The notes beneath the pieces were generated by a model that was given only the letters and a program-made list of their open reading frames with translations, was not told where the DNA came from and did not search any database. DNA of 10,875 nucleotides from Clostridiales bacterium UBA6363 (GTDB lineage: Bacteria; Bacillota; Clostridia; UBA1381). This document shows positions 1 through 6,788 of this stretch, in pieces. Where the stretch lies: NCBI GenBank assembly GCA_002438865.1, contig DJRJ01000069.1:12179-23053 (forward strand), in the 5' to 3' direction. The position numbers were made by a program, and so were the translations under genes. The stretch's first letter is position 1; every line of letters starts with the position of its first letter.

Positions 1-334
1 ACGGGTGTATGTTTATTATTCTGTCCTTATATTCCTCGAGAAATTCGCCCTCAAGTATTGCCAGAAAGCCTGCAAGAACAATTATATCCACCTGCTTTTC
101 ACGCATATATGCGCACAGCGCCGCATTAAATTCACGGCTGCCGCCGCATTCCTTTTTTGTTATTACTTTTGCGTCTATCCCTGCGTTTTTTGCTCTTTCA
201 AGAGCAAAAACGCCCTCTTTATTGCTCACAACGGTTACTATTTCGCCGCTTTTTATTATGCCGCTTTTTTGTGCGTCTATGAGCGCCTGTAAGTTTGTGC
301 CGCCGCCCGACACAAGCACGCCTATTCTTTTCAT
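1..334 (-). CDS. purN: Phosphoribosylglycinamide formyltransferase, N-terminal part (cut by window edge)
   Basis: PurN transfers a formyl group from 10-formyltetrahydrofolate to GAR, the third step of de novo purine synthesis, in the cytoplasm. About 111 codons are present, from the ATG at 334-332 to the left edge. The protein begins MKRIGVLVSGGGTNLQALID, the family's phosphate-binding N-terminus. It reaches INIHP at the edge, which contains the catalytic Asn and His of the family; the later catalytic Asp lies outside the window. GGGAGGA sits a few bases upstream of the ATG. The start is 25 bases after the purM stop with no terminator between, so it is cotranscribed with purE and purM. The reading is secure; only completeness is unknown. 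Confidence 0.95.
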   Translation of the reverse strand, partial: MKRIGVLVSGGGTNLQALIDAQKSGIIKSGEIVTVVSNKEGVFALERAKNAGIDAKVITKKECGGSREFNAALCAYMREKQVDIIVLAGFLAILEGEFLEEYKDRIINIHP

Positions 335-359
335 AACGTCCTCCCGTGCCGCAGATTTT

Positions 360-1397
360 TTACACAATCTCCACTGTTTTCTCGCCTTGTTCCAGTTTTC
401 CTATTATATACGCCTTTTCTCCAGTGTTTTCAAGGCATTTTACGGCTGCGTCCGCCTTGTCGGCGTCAACGGCAACAATCATTCCGATACCCATATTAAA
501 GGTATTGTACATATCATGCTCCGAAACGTTTCCGAGCTTTTGGAGCATATTGAAAATCGGGAGAATATCCCATGTGCCTTTTTCAATAACCGCCTTTACG
601 CCATCGGGTAACATTCTCGGCACATTTTCGATAAATCCGCCGCCCGTTATATGCGAAACCGTGTTTATGCCGACTTCATCGATAAGCTTTAAAAGCGGTT
701 TTACATATATTTTTGTCGGTGTGAGGAGCGCCTCGCCGACAGTCGTTCCGAGTTCGGCGCTGTATTCTTTAAGTCTTTCCTCTGCGCCGTCCTCATTAAG
801 CTTGAAAAGCTTGCGCACAAGCGAGTATCCGTTTGAATGTATACCGCTCGAGCCTATTCCGACAAGCACATCGCCGGGTTTGGCGTTTTTGCCGTCCGTT
901 ATTTTGTCCTTTTCCACTATTCCCACGCTGAAGCCTGCCAGATCGTACTCGTTTATCGGATAAAATCCCGGCATTTCCGCCGTTTCGCCGCCTACGAGCG
1001 CACAGCCTGCCTTAACACAGCCGTCCGCAACGCCTTTTACAATCTCCGCAATTTTTTCGGGAACGTTTTTGCCGACCGCAAGGTAATCAAGGAAGAAAAT
1101 CGGCTTTGCGCCCGAGCATGCAACGTCGTTCACGCACATTGCAACGCAGTCCTGACCGATTGTATCGTGCTTGTCCATCAAAAACGCTACCTTAAGCTTT
1201 GTTCCGACTCCGTCCGTTCCGCTTACAAGCACGGGATTTTTGTAGTCCTTTGATATTTCAAACAAGCCGCCGAAGCCGCCTATTCCGCCCAAAACTCCCT
1301 TTATTGACGTTCTTTTTACATCGTCCTTTATAAGTCTTACCGATTCGTATCCTGCCTCGACATCTACGCCGGCTGATTTGTACGCATTTTCGCTCAT
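360..1397 (-). CDS. purM: Phosphoribosylformylglycinamidine cyclo-ligase (AIR synthetase)
   Basis: PurM closes FGAM to aminoimidazole ribonucleotide using ATP, the fifth step of purine synthesis. The 345-residue product has normal family length. Diagnostic motifs are in order: [15 protein letters not shown] near residues 34-48, [17 protein letters not shown] near 57-73, [16 protein letters not shown] near 78-93, [11 protein letters not shown] near 136-146, [12 protein letters not shown] near 185-196 and [16 protein letters not shown] near 249-264. The start is 11 bases after the purE stop, and its Shine-Dalgarno (AAGGAG) overlaps that TAA stop, suggesting coupled translation. Nothing is broken or missing. 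Confidence 0.97.
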   Translation of the reverse strand: MSENAYKSAGVDVEAGYESVRLIKDDVKRTSIKGVLGGIGGFGGLFEISKDYKNPVLVSGTDGVGTKLKVAFLMDKHDTIGQDCVAMCVNDVACSGAKPIFFLDYLAVGKNVPEKIAEIVKGVADGCVKAGCALVGGETAEMPGFYPINEYDLAGFSVGIVEKDKITDGKNAKPGDVLVGIGSSGIHSNGYSLVRKLFKLNEDGAEERLKEYSAELGTTVGEALLTPTKIYVKPLLKLIDEVGINTVSHITGGGFIENVPRMLPDGVKAVIEKGTWDILPIFNMLQKLGNVSEHDMYNTFNMGIGMIVAVDADKADAAVKCLENTGEKAYIIGKLEQGEKTVEIV

Positions 1398-1408
1398 TGT
1401 TGTTCTCC

Positions 1409-1915
1409 TTATATAAACTCTACCGCTTCTTTGACTTTTTCGTTCTTTTTGGAAACTCCGTCCGCCATTTTTATGCGGCTTTCACGGAGCATATCCTTAA
1501 TATAATCATATTTTATCGACAGCATCTGCGCAGCTAAAATTGCAGCGTTTGTTCCGTTGTCGATACCGACCGTTGCCACAGGTATGCCCGGGGGCATCTG
1601 CACCGTTGCGAGAAGGGCGTCCATACCCTCCAGGGTTGATTTTATGGGTATTCCTATAACCGGCACTACCGTATATGCGGCGATAACTCCGCCGAGATGC
1701 GCCGCCATTCCCGCCGCACATATTATAACCTCGATACCGTTCTTTTCCGCATTTTTTGCAAATTCCGCCGCTTTATCGGGCGTTCTGTGCGCCGATATAA
1801 CGTTTACGTCTACATCGATTTTAAATTCTTTCAGCTTTGCCACACAGCTGCGAAGCTTTTCAAAATCCGAATCCGACCCCATTATGAGCGCTGCTTTAGG
1901 TGTTTGCACTGCCAT
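1409..1915 (-). CDS. purE: N5-carboxyaminoimidazole ribonucleotide mutase (class I PurE)
   Basis: PurE moves the carboxyl group of N5-CAIR to give CAIR in purine synthesis. Family motifs are clear: [12 protein letters not shown] (substrate phosphate/ribose loop), [12 protein letters not shown] with the catalytic His, [24 protein letters not shown] and a [13 protein letters not shown] loop. Length (about 168 residues) is normal. The start is uncertain. ATG codons lie at 1927, 1918 and 1915, and a GTG at 1909. AAAGGA at 1924-1919 lies too close to the 1918 start and only 3 bases from the one at 1915. I use 1915, giving [17 protein letters not shown]. An ATG at 1954 overlaps the promoter region and is excluded. 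First gene of the operon, followed directly by purM. Confidence 0.95.
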   Translation of the reverse strand: MAVQTPKAALIMGSDSDFEKLRSCVAKLKEFKIDVDVNVISAHRTPDKAAEFAKNAEKNGIEVIICAAGMAAHLGGVIAAYTVVPVIGIPIKSTLEGMDALLATVQMPPGIPVATVGIDNGTNAAILAAQMLSIKYDYIKDMLRESRIKMADGVSKKNEKVKEAVEFI

Positions 1916-1944
1916 CATTCCTTTCATATTTAAACTCTGATTTA

Positions 1945-1973
1945 ATAGTATCAAAAATAGCGTCCGTTGTCAA
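1945..1973 (-). promoter_or_regulatory. Promoter of the purE-purM-purN operon
   Basis: On the minus strand, TTGACA (1973-1968), a 17-base spacer and TACTAT (1950-1945) form a near-perfect sigma-A type promoter. Transcription should begin near 1938, leaving a leader of only about 20 bases before purE. That leaves no room for a purine riboswitch, a common control element for Firmicutes pur operons. No repressor site was recognised. Confidence 0.85.
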
Positions 1974-2074
1974 TATATGTACTTTTTTAACGGCATATTA
2001 AACAAACCCCAAAGCGCATTAAAGCGTCCGCTTAGGTCAAAAAAACAGAGCCTGCCGTCAGAAATGATTTAAAC

Positions 2075-2092
2075 TTGAGGTTAGCACCTCAA
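2075..2092. repeat. Small inverted repeat between purE promoter and LysM gene terminator
   Basis: TTGAGGT, a TAGC loop and ACCTCAA form a perfect 7-bp stem. It has no T-run on either side, so a terminator role is doubtful. It lies about 100 bases upstream of the purE -35 box and just beyond the terminator hairpin of the LysM gene. Function unknown. Confidence 0.4.
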
Positions 2093-2098
2093 ACTCCC

Positions 2099-2144
2099 AA
2101 AAATAAAGCATACAAACCGCAAGCGGTTTGTATGCTTTATTTTT
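2099..2144 (-). terminator. Long hairpin terminator after the LysM/SOS gene
   Basis: Arms 2099-2120 and 2123-2144 are perfectly complementary over 22 bp, with the central bases CAAG forming the practical loop. The outer part is A-rich on one side and T-rich on the other, so a U-tract is formed in both directions. The hairpin directly abuts the TAA stop (2147-2145) of the LysM gene and separates it from the purE promoter. Its core (2112-2131) recurs at 10843-10862. Confidence 0.85.
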
Positions 2145-2441
2145 TTAGTATATCGGTATTATAAGTTCGTCGCCGCAGTTTATTGATGTATCGGTCAGAT
2201 GATTAAGGCGCATTATATCGTCAACCACCCTGCGCACGTCCTTACTGCGTGTATTGTTTTCATTTGCAATATCCCACAAGGTGTCGCCGTATGAAACGGT
2301 CAGAACATATGTTTCCGCCTCTTTTGACGCCGACGCACTGCAAAACACGCCGAACAGCACCGCTGTAAGCGCCGTTACGGCAACAAACAGGGTAAACCTT
2401 GTTTTATTCACTATCTTTGTACGTTTTTTTGACCTTTTCAT
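2145..2441 (-). CDS. Membrane-anchored LysM protein, probable SOS cell-division inhibitor (YneA-like)
   Basis: The product has 98 residues: a basic N-terminus (MKRSKKRTKIVNKTR), one membrane helix at about 16-34 and an extracytoplasmic LysM domain at about 45-97 (YVLTVSYGDTLWDIANENN to INCGDELIIPIY). LysM domains bind peptidoglycan. This size and layout match YneA of Bacillus subtilis, which blocks division during the SOS response. The promoter carries a LexA box, supporting that role. The start at 2441 has GGGGTGAT just upstream. An upstream in-frame ATG at 2489 lies inside the promoter/LexA box and is excluded. Unlike in Bacillus, no lexA gene adjoins it. The gene is monocistronic, with terminators on both sides. 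Function is inferred from architecture plus operator; yneA orthology itself is not proven. Confidence 0.8.
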   Translation of the reverse strand: MKRSKKRTKIVNKTRFTLFVAVTALTAVLFGVFCSASASKEAETYVLTVSYGDTLWDIANENNTRSKDVRRVVDDIMRLNHLTDTSINCGDELIIPIY

Positions 2442-2479
2442 ACTATCACCCCAAATAACGAATTTTTGTTTGTATAAAT

Positions 2480-2508
2480 AATATACCACAACATATGTTC
2501 GCTGTCAA
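2480..2508 (-). promoter_or_regulatory. Promoter of the LysM/SOS gene
   Basis: On the minus strand, TTGACA (2508-2503), a 17-base spacer and TATATT (2485-2480) form a strong promoter. Transcription should start near 2473, about 32 bases before the ATG at 2441. The spacer contains a LexA box, so repressor binding would directly exclude RNA polymerase. Confidence 0.88.
2488..2501 (-). promoter_or_regulatory. LexA (DinR-type) SOS box
   Basis: The minus-strand sequence CGAACATATGTTGT matches the Firmicutes LexA consensus CGAAC-N4-GTTCG, including the common ATAT centre. One half-site is perfect and the last two bases of the other deviate (GT for CG). It lies wholly between the -35 and -10 boxes, the ideal place for repression, upstream of a gene whose architecture fits an SOS division inhibitor. 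Confidence 0.82.
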
Positions 2509-2548
2509 GAGTTTTTCGAAAATTTGTTTGCTTTTTTTGTAAAAACTT

Positions 2549-2583
2549 AAAAAGCGGAAAAGCCCCCCGCTTTTCCGCTTTTT
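2549..2583 (-). terminator. Terminator of the three-gene envelope operon
   Basis: AAAAAGCGGAAAAGC (2549-2563) pairs perfectly over 15 bp with 2569-2583 around a five-base loop. On the minus strand it is followed by further T-rich sequence, as expected of an intrinsic terminator. It lies just beyond the stop of the beta-propeller lipoprotein gene and upstream of the LysM gene promoter. Confidence 0.85.
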
Positions 2584-2603
2584 ATATATATTCGGATCCC
2601 CCG

Positions 2604-3590
2604 TTAAAATCCCTTTATTTTATACAGCAGCGCCTCGCTTGTGTCATCCGCACGCTTTGTTCCGCCTATAGCAAGCACGGAGCCGTCCGAAAGCGGAATA
2701 AGCTTTTTGAGCCAAACCGGATTCTCCGTTCCGAAAAGTGCTTTTGTCGCGGTAGCTTTTTCAAGATACGTACCGTCCTTTGCGGAAAGGTGTATTGTGC
2801 CTGTTGATGCGGTGATATATCCGTTTGCGGTTTCGGTGAGTGCCGAAATTCCGTTTCCGAACAATTTTTCCGTACCCATAACAATGCGGTTGCCTGCCGT
2901 GTCGAACACCGCAAGCTTTTGACCGTCGGCGGTGTCACCGACAACCAGAACATGATCGTCCACAATATTTATCGCCTTTATCGACCCCTTAAACGTGCCG
3001 CTGCCCTCTCCTTTAAGATTGGTTATAACCCACGGTGAGGACGTACCGCCCGACATTTTTGTAACCTCATCTCTGCCGGAGAAATACGTAAGACCGAAAT
3101 CCTCTTTTTTGGACATATACGCATTGCCCTTTGCGGCAGCTTCGCCGATTTGATTTTCCCCGTCATAAATCTTTGCCGCAAAAACTCCGCCGTTGGCGTA
3201 AATATGACCGTCCTTATCTACCGAAATACCGTCGCCGTTTTCTATGGCGAGTTTTTTCACAAGAGTCGGCTTACTGCCGTCAAACGTGTACTCATATACA
3301 GTGCTTTTTCCGTCGCCTATGTATAATTTATCCCCGAAAAGGTCCATATTCGGTACGGAATCGCTCGATACCGTTATCGGCTCATCAAGCTTTATAAATT
3401 CCGCCGTAAGCGTATAATCGCCTATTTTCACCGAGCCGCCCGTGGGATTTAACGGCTCCGACGCCGCAACAGGCTCACTGCTTGCCGCAGCAGGGCTTTC
3501 GGCAGGCGTTTCCGCCTCCTGCGCCTTGCCGCAGCCGAAAAGCAGTGCAGCACTCAAAATTGATATAATTAATATTGATAGCTTTTTCAT
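2604..3590 (-). CDS. Lipoprotein of unknown function, probable beta-propeller
   Basis: This 328-residue protein has a lipoprotein signal peptide ending LLFGC, with the lipidated Cys at position 20, then an Ala/Glu/Pro/Ser-rich linker to about residue 45. The rest consists of repeated short strands with recurring Gly-Asp and Gly-Asn turns, such as GDKLYIGDGKSTVYEYTFDG, KDGHIYANGG and DDHVLVVGDTADGQKLAVFD. This resembles a WD/NHL-like beta-propeller with sensor-type blades, and ends SDGSVLAIGG...LLYKIKGF. I cannot name a substrate or enzyme activity. The start is 17 bases after the stop of the DUF4428-type gene; its likely Shine-Dalgarno (AAAGGA) overlaps that stop and is rather far (12 bases) from the ATG. 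Last gene of the unit. The fold call is inference from sequence rhythm. Confidence 0.8.
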   Translation of the reverse strand: MKKLSILIISILSAALLFGCGKAQEAETPAESPAAASSEPVAASEPLNPTGGSVKIGDYTLTAEFIKLDEPITVSSDSVPNMDLFGDKLYIGDGKSTVYEYTFDGSKPTLVKKLAIENGDGISVDKDGHIYANGGVFAAKIYDGENQIGEAAAKGNAYMSKKEDFGLTYFSGRDEVTKMSGGTSSPWVITNLKGEGSGTFKGSIKAINIVDDHVLVVGDTADGQKLAVFDTAGNRIVMGTEKLFGNGISALTETANGYITASTGTIHLSAKDGTYLEKATATKALFGTENPVWLKKLIPLSDGSVLAIGGTKRADDTSEALLYKIKGF

Positions 3591-3607
3591 AATTTAAATC
3601 ATTCCTT

Positions 3608-4480
3608 TCAGTTTGTGAAAAATTCCGTTTCGGCGGCGTCCGCACGTCTTGAATACTCCGCAAGACCGTTTGTTGCGCCGTCGTTTACGGCATTGGCGTG
3701 CTTTTCAAATTCAGCTTTCGCCGCCGCCTCGTCAACCGCTTCGCCAACGCCGTCCTTAACCGCTTTGAGCACCATTCCTATGCCCTTAGCCGCTCCGACA
3801 GCCGCTTTTAAGTCACGCTGTTCCTTTTTGCTCAGTCCGAAATTGAAAAGTCCCTTTTGATTGTCATTTATTCCGAAGATATAATTAAAATGCGTGCACG
3901 CACTGTGTGCGGAACTTATTTCATTCGGATCTTTTTTGCTGAAACAAATCTTTATTTCGTGCTTGATATACGGGTGCGGACGCAGTCCCGGCTGCATTGT
4001 CATTGTGTCCGTCATTTGTCCGACCAATTTTATTTTTATTCCGCATTCTTTAAACTCGGGCTTTGCATTCGGCTCGCTCGGACGGCTTTCCTCATAATAT
4101 TCCTTGTATTCCGCCACCTGGTCGTATCGGAACAGCTCGTTCATTTTTCCTCTGCCTGTGTTGTATCTTTCTTTTATCGCAAACATTCCCAAACCGTCGA
4201 AAAATTCTATTGCCTGTTCCTTTACCGAGGACGGATATACCGTTCTGCTTTCCGTTTTGGCTTTCTCCTCGTACAGCTTATTCATACGCTCCATATATCC
4301 CATATGGCGCTTTATCTCGTCAAGAGTCATTTCGCTTAATCTGACATACTTCGAGCATTTATCGCCGCAGTCATTGCACAAATATTCATCATTCTTGATT
4401 TTTGTACGGCTCATCACTCCGCACTCCGCACCGCAAAGCGCACAGGTTTTTTTACCGAAAATATTTTTGAAAAATCCCAT
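3608..4480 (-). CDS. DUF4428-type zinc-ribbon protein of unknown function
   Basis: The 290-residue protein has no signal peptide or membrane helix. Residues 10-42 hold six cysteines (13, 16, 20, 35, 38, 42) in the pattern CALCGAECGVMSRTKIK...YLCNDCGDKC, the hallmark of the DUF4428 N-terminal metal-binding domain seen in many Clostridia. A central region (about 150-215) looks like beta sandwich, with GIKIKLVGQMTDT and YIKHEIKICFSKKDP. The C-terminus (about 222-290) is Ala-rich and helical, containing KAAVGAAKGIGMVLKAVKDG. It sits between two lipoprotein genes. Its Shine-Dalgarno AAGGGGG overlaps the TAA stop of the preceding gene, and its start is 12 bases after that stop. DUF4428 is recognised from memory, not by search; the role is unknown. 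Confidence 0.82.
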   Translation of the reverse strand: MGFFKNIFGKKTCALCGAECGVMSRTKIKNDEYLCNDCGDKCSKYVRLSEMTLDEIKRHMGYMERMNKLYEEKAKTESRTVYPSSVKEQAIEFFDGLGMFAIKERYNTGRGKMNELFRYDQVAEYKEYYEESRPSEPNAKPEFKECGIKIKLVGQMTDTMTMQPGLRPHPYIKHEIKICFSKKDPNEISSAHSACTHFNYIFGINDNQKGLFNFGLSKKEQRDLKAAVGAAKGIGMVLKAVKDGVGEAVDEAAAKAEFEKHANAVNDGATNGLAEYSRRADAAETEFFTN

Positions 4481-4492
4481 TGCTATACCCCC

Positions 4493-5188
4493 TTATTTCT
4501 TTGAACAGGTGAATACAAAATAATCCTCGTCCACCGAATAGTTCACCTCAAGGTTTTCGCCTTTTATATCCCAGCTGATGCTCACGCTGTCATCATCAAG
4601 ACTGCCCCATTCGCCGAGCATACTCCAGTTATATGTACCCATATCCGTGCCGTTTAGCGTAACCTTTGCTTTATGATCGGCGCTAAATTCCATTGCGAGC
4701 GAATTATCCTTCATATTGTCCACCGGGTCGCCGAGAATATCCGTTACCTTTACCGACTGCCAGCTGCCGAGCATTTTCTTATCGTTCTCCGCCATATTGT
4801 TTTCGGGTTTTGCGGCTTCGCTTCCCTCTTTTGCAAAGGTCAGCTTCATTCCCATTCCGAGCATATCGTCAAATTCTATTGTGTCCTCGCCCGCTTTGCC
4901 GACAACATCTTCTCCGTCAACCTTAAGAGTAATGTTTTCACCCTCGTTCGACCATTTGATTTTATGCGTTTCGCCGTCAAGTTCCATTGTTGCCTTGCCG
5001 CCGCTTTGCAAATCCAGTCCGAATCCGCTTATCTCATCACCGGTAAGCGTTACGCCGAGCGCACTTCCGGCAACCGAAATCCATTTACCCTCGTATTTTG
5101 AGTCGGCGTTTCCTCCGCCGCACGCCGCAAGCATACTCACAGCACACATCAATCCGACCGCACATATTGTTTTAAAAAATCTTTTCAT
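4493..5188 (-). CDS. Lipoprotein with two lipocalin-like repeats, function unknown
   Basis: A 231-residue protein whose signal peptide ends MLAAC, with the lipidated Cys at 23. Two similar beta-rich modules follow. The first begins YEGKWISVAGSALG (about 32); the second begins MLGSWQSVKVTDILG (about 138). Each opens with a G-W motif and continues into a K/A-rich strand (GGKATMEL in one, DHKAKVTLNGT in the other), like the small lipocalin-like lipoproteins common in gut Clostridia. An acidic, Asn-rich linker (about 120-135) joins them. AAGGAGG lies eight bases before the ATG. First gene of the three-gene unit, transcribed away from the solute-binding protein gene. Ligand unknown. The duplication was judged by eye. 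Confidence 0.82.
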   Translation of the reverse strand: MKRFFKTICAVGLMCAVSMLAACGGGNADSKYEGKWISVAGSALGVTLTGDEISGFGLDLQSGGKATMELDGETHKIKWSNEGENITLKVDGEDVVGKAGEDTIEFDDMLGMGMKLTFAKEGSEAAKPENNMAENDKKMLGSWQSVKVTDILGDPVDNMKDNSLAMEFSADHKAKVTLNGTDMGTYNWSMLGEWGSLDDDSVSISWDIKGENLEVNYSVDEDYFVFTCSKK

Positions 5189-5214
5189 ATATAAATCCTC
5201 CTTTTTTAAATTCG

Positions 5215-5225
5215 GGACAATGTCC
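5215..5225. repeat. Short palindrome in the leader of the envelope operon
   Basis: GGACA-A-TGTCC is a perfect 11-base inverted repeat located about 27 bases upstream of the first ATG of the minus-strand operon. Its centre ACAATGT is shared with the larger palindrome at 5288-5300. It could be an operator half of the same system or chance. Confidence 0.35.
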
Positions 5226-5266
5226 TTACCGTGCTTTTTTCCCTCCCCTCGGACGGCATTTTTTTA

Positions 5267-5295
5267 TTGACCGAATAAATATTTCGTGATACAAT
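5267..5295 (+). promoter_or_regulatory. Promoter of the solute-binding protein / LuxR-sensor operon
   Basis: TTGACC (5267-5272), a 17-base spacer and TACAAT (5290-5295) form a strong sigma-A type promoter on the plus strand. Transcription should begin near 5302, giving an unusually long leader of about 150 bases before the ATG at 5456. The -10 box lies inside a palindrome (5288-5300), and the leader holds three direct repeats. Confidence 0.75.
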
Positions 5296-5300
5296 GTATC
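5288..5300. promoter_or_regulatory. Palindromic candidate operator over the -10 box
   Basis: GATACA-A-TGTATC is a perfect 13-base palindrome that covers the -10 box of the plus-strand promoter. A dimeric repressor bound here would block that promoter. The binding protein is unknown. It resembles the BlaI/CopY-type TACA-N2-TGTA box but with one base too few in the centre. Confidence 0.45.
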
Positions 5301-5311
5301 TGATATATTTA

Positions 5312-5339
5312 ATTATGCATACTTCTTATTCTTTGTCAC
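5312..5339 (-). promoter_or_regulatory. Possible promoter of the three-gene envelope operon
   Basis: On the minus strand, GTGACA (5339-5334), a 16-base spacer and CATAAT (5317-5312) give an acceptable but imperfect promoter, with transcription starting near 5305. It would overlap the divergent plus-strand promoter region and read through the palindrome into the operon starting at 5188. No better candidate was found between 5189 and 5340. Confidence 0.35.
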
Positions 5340-5353
5340 TGTCCTTTTAACCG

Positions 5354-5418
5354 AAAAGTACAGGTGAAATTAAAAAAAGTTGAGATTTTTTTGAAAAAAG
5401 TACAGGAAAAAGTACAGG
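5354..5418 (+). repeat. Three direct copies of AAAAGTACAGG in the leader
   Basis: Identical 11-base copies lie at 5354-5364, 5396-5406 and 5408-5418, spaced 42 and 12 bases start to start. They lie between the plus-strand promoter and the ribosome binding site of the solute-binding protein gene. Such spacing suits a DNA-binding protein, and the LuxR-type regulator encoded in the same operon is the obvious candidate. An alternative is a role in the leader RNA. Confidence 0.6.
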
Positions 5419-5455
5419 TTTTAAATAAAAACATTATTTCAGGGGGAAATTTTAT

Positions 5456-6778
5456 ATGAAAAAAACCGTTTTGCTTTCGCTGATATTGGCGGCGGCAATA
5501 TTTTGCGTTTCGGGCTGCAAAAGTTCCGAACTAAAGAAAAACGATCCCGTCACGCTGACGATGTGGCATGTTTACGGCGAGCAGTCCGATTCTCCGATGA
5601 ACAGACTGGTTGACGAATTTAACAGAACCGTCGGCAGTGAAAGGGGAATTATTATAAACGTAACGGCAATGTCTAACGCATCGCACATAGGCGAAAAACT
5701 GCTCGATTCGCAATCGAAAAAACCGGGTGCGGACGATATGCCCGATTTATTTTTTGCGCATCTGAGCAATGCGGTTGATTTGGGAGTGGAAAACCTTATA
5801 AACTGGAACGATTTATTTTCCGAAAAAGAGCTTTCAAAATATGTCCCGGAATTTTTGGACGCAGGTACATACAACGGCAATTTATGCGTATTTCCCGTTG
5901 CGAAATCCACGCATATGCTGTTCATTGCCGGAGAGCAGTTTGATCGTTTTTCACAAAAGAGCGGCGTTACATACGAAAGTCTTTCCGACTGGGGCGGCTT
6001 CTTTGACGCCGCAGAAAAGTATCACACGCTGACGGGAAAAGCATTTTGCAGTATTGATTATCCGCTTTCCTGCATTGAGCTTGACGCTATGGAAAACGGA
6101 GCGAAAAATATTCACACCGATGACGGACGGTACGATTTTGACAACGAAATATTCAAAAACTCGTTTATGAAATTTGCGAATGCGCTTGTAAAAGGTCAGA
6201 TTATCCTTTCCGACCTGTACTCCAACACGCAGGTTATGACGGGCGAGGTTATGTCGGGCATAGGCTCGAGCGCCGCCATACTGTATTACAATGACACGGT
6301 AACGTATGAGGACGGCACTTCGGAGCCTATGAATTTAAAAATTCTTCCCGTCCCCCGTGAAAAGGACAAAGCGCCTTACATTGCACAGGCAGGCGTCGGA
6401 CTGTGCGCATACAAGACAACTCCGAAAAAGGCTGAGGCGGCGGCTGTATTTGCCGAATGGCTCACGCAGTCGCAGAGAAACCTTGATTTTGCCGCCGAAA
6501 CGGGGTATATGCCTGTAGTAAACGATGCGTTTGAAAAAATAAGCGATTATGATTTTAAGTCGGACGAGTACAAACAGCTCTATGCGGCGATAGGCAAATC
6601 GAAAAAGGACAGCACCGCCGTTTCCGAACCGCTGACAAAAGGCTATTACAGCAGAGTATCCGCATTTTACGATATTATCCGCAAAAAGCAAAAACAGCTT
6701 GCAGACAGATATGCGCTCGGCACAAGCGCCGAAACGCTTTCCACAGAATTGTGGGAGGCGCTCAAAAACATAAATTAG
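5456..6778 (+). CDS. Extracellular solute-binding lipoprotein (family 1, sugar type)
   Basis: The 440-residue protein has a lipoprotein signal ending CVSGC (lipidated Cys 21), so it sits on the outer face of the membrane. The mature part has the family 1 solute-binding signature: VTLTMWHVYGEQSDSPMNRL, then DDMPDLFFAHLSNAVDLG near 92-109. In the C-terminal half come LKILPVPREKD, a Gly-rich segment, KKAEAAAVFAEWLTQSQ and TGYMPV, typical of sugar- or oligosaccharide-binding members. Length is normal. AGGGGG lies nine bases before the ATG. No permease or ATPase gene is nearby; the next gene, 10 bases on, is a membrane-bound sensor with a DNA-binding domain. The likely job is therefore ligand detection, perhaps with or instead of transport. 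The ligand cannot be read from sequence. Confidence 0.93.
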   Translation: MKKTVLLSLILAAAIFCVSGCKSSELKKNDPVTLTMWHVYGEQSDSPMNRLVDEFNRTVGSERGIIINVTAMSNASHIGEKLLDSQSKKPGADDMPDLFFAHLSNAVDLGVENLINWNDLFSEKELSKYVPEFLDAGTYNGNLCVFPVAKSTHMLFIAGEQFDRFSQKSGVTYESLSDWGGFFDAAEKYHTLTGKAFCSIDYPLSCIELDAMENGAKNIHTDDGRYDFDNEIFKNSFMKFANALVKGQIILSDLYSNTQVMTGEVMSGIGSSAAILYYNDTVTYEDGTSEPMNLKILPVPREKDKAPYIAQAGVGLCAYKTTPKKAEAAAVFAEWLTQSQRNLDFAAETGYMPVVNDAFEKISDYDFKSDEYKQLYAAIGKSKKDSTAVSEPLTKGYYSRVSAFYDIIRKKQKQLADRYALGTSAETLSTELWEALKNIN

Positions 6779-6788
6779 GAGGCAGGCA

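Noticed and set aside
1916..1954. Longer purE starting at the ATG at 1954 (MILLNQSLN...)
   Set aside because: The region overlaps the -10 box and predicted transcription start, and the extra residues do not belong to the family.
1974..2098. Possible purine riboswitch upstream of purE
   Set aside because: No three-way junction with the conserved purine-aptamer loops was seen, and a consensus promoter lies between this stretch and purE.
2442..2489. Longer LysM protein starting at the ATG at 2489
   Set aside because: That codon lies between -35 and -10 and inside the LexA box; the start at 2441 has a good ribosome binding site.
5288..5300. CopY/BlaI-type operator
   Set aside because: The consensus TACA-N2-TGTA needs two central bases; only one is present, and the copper-type context is absent.
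5354..5418. CRISPR-like repeat array
   Set aside because: Repeats are only 11 bases, three in number, with unequal 31- and 1-base gaps and no cas genes.
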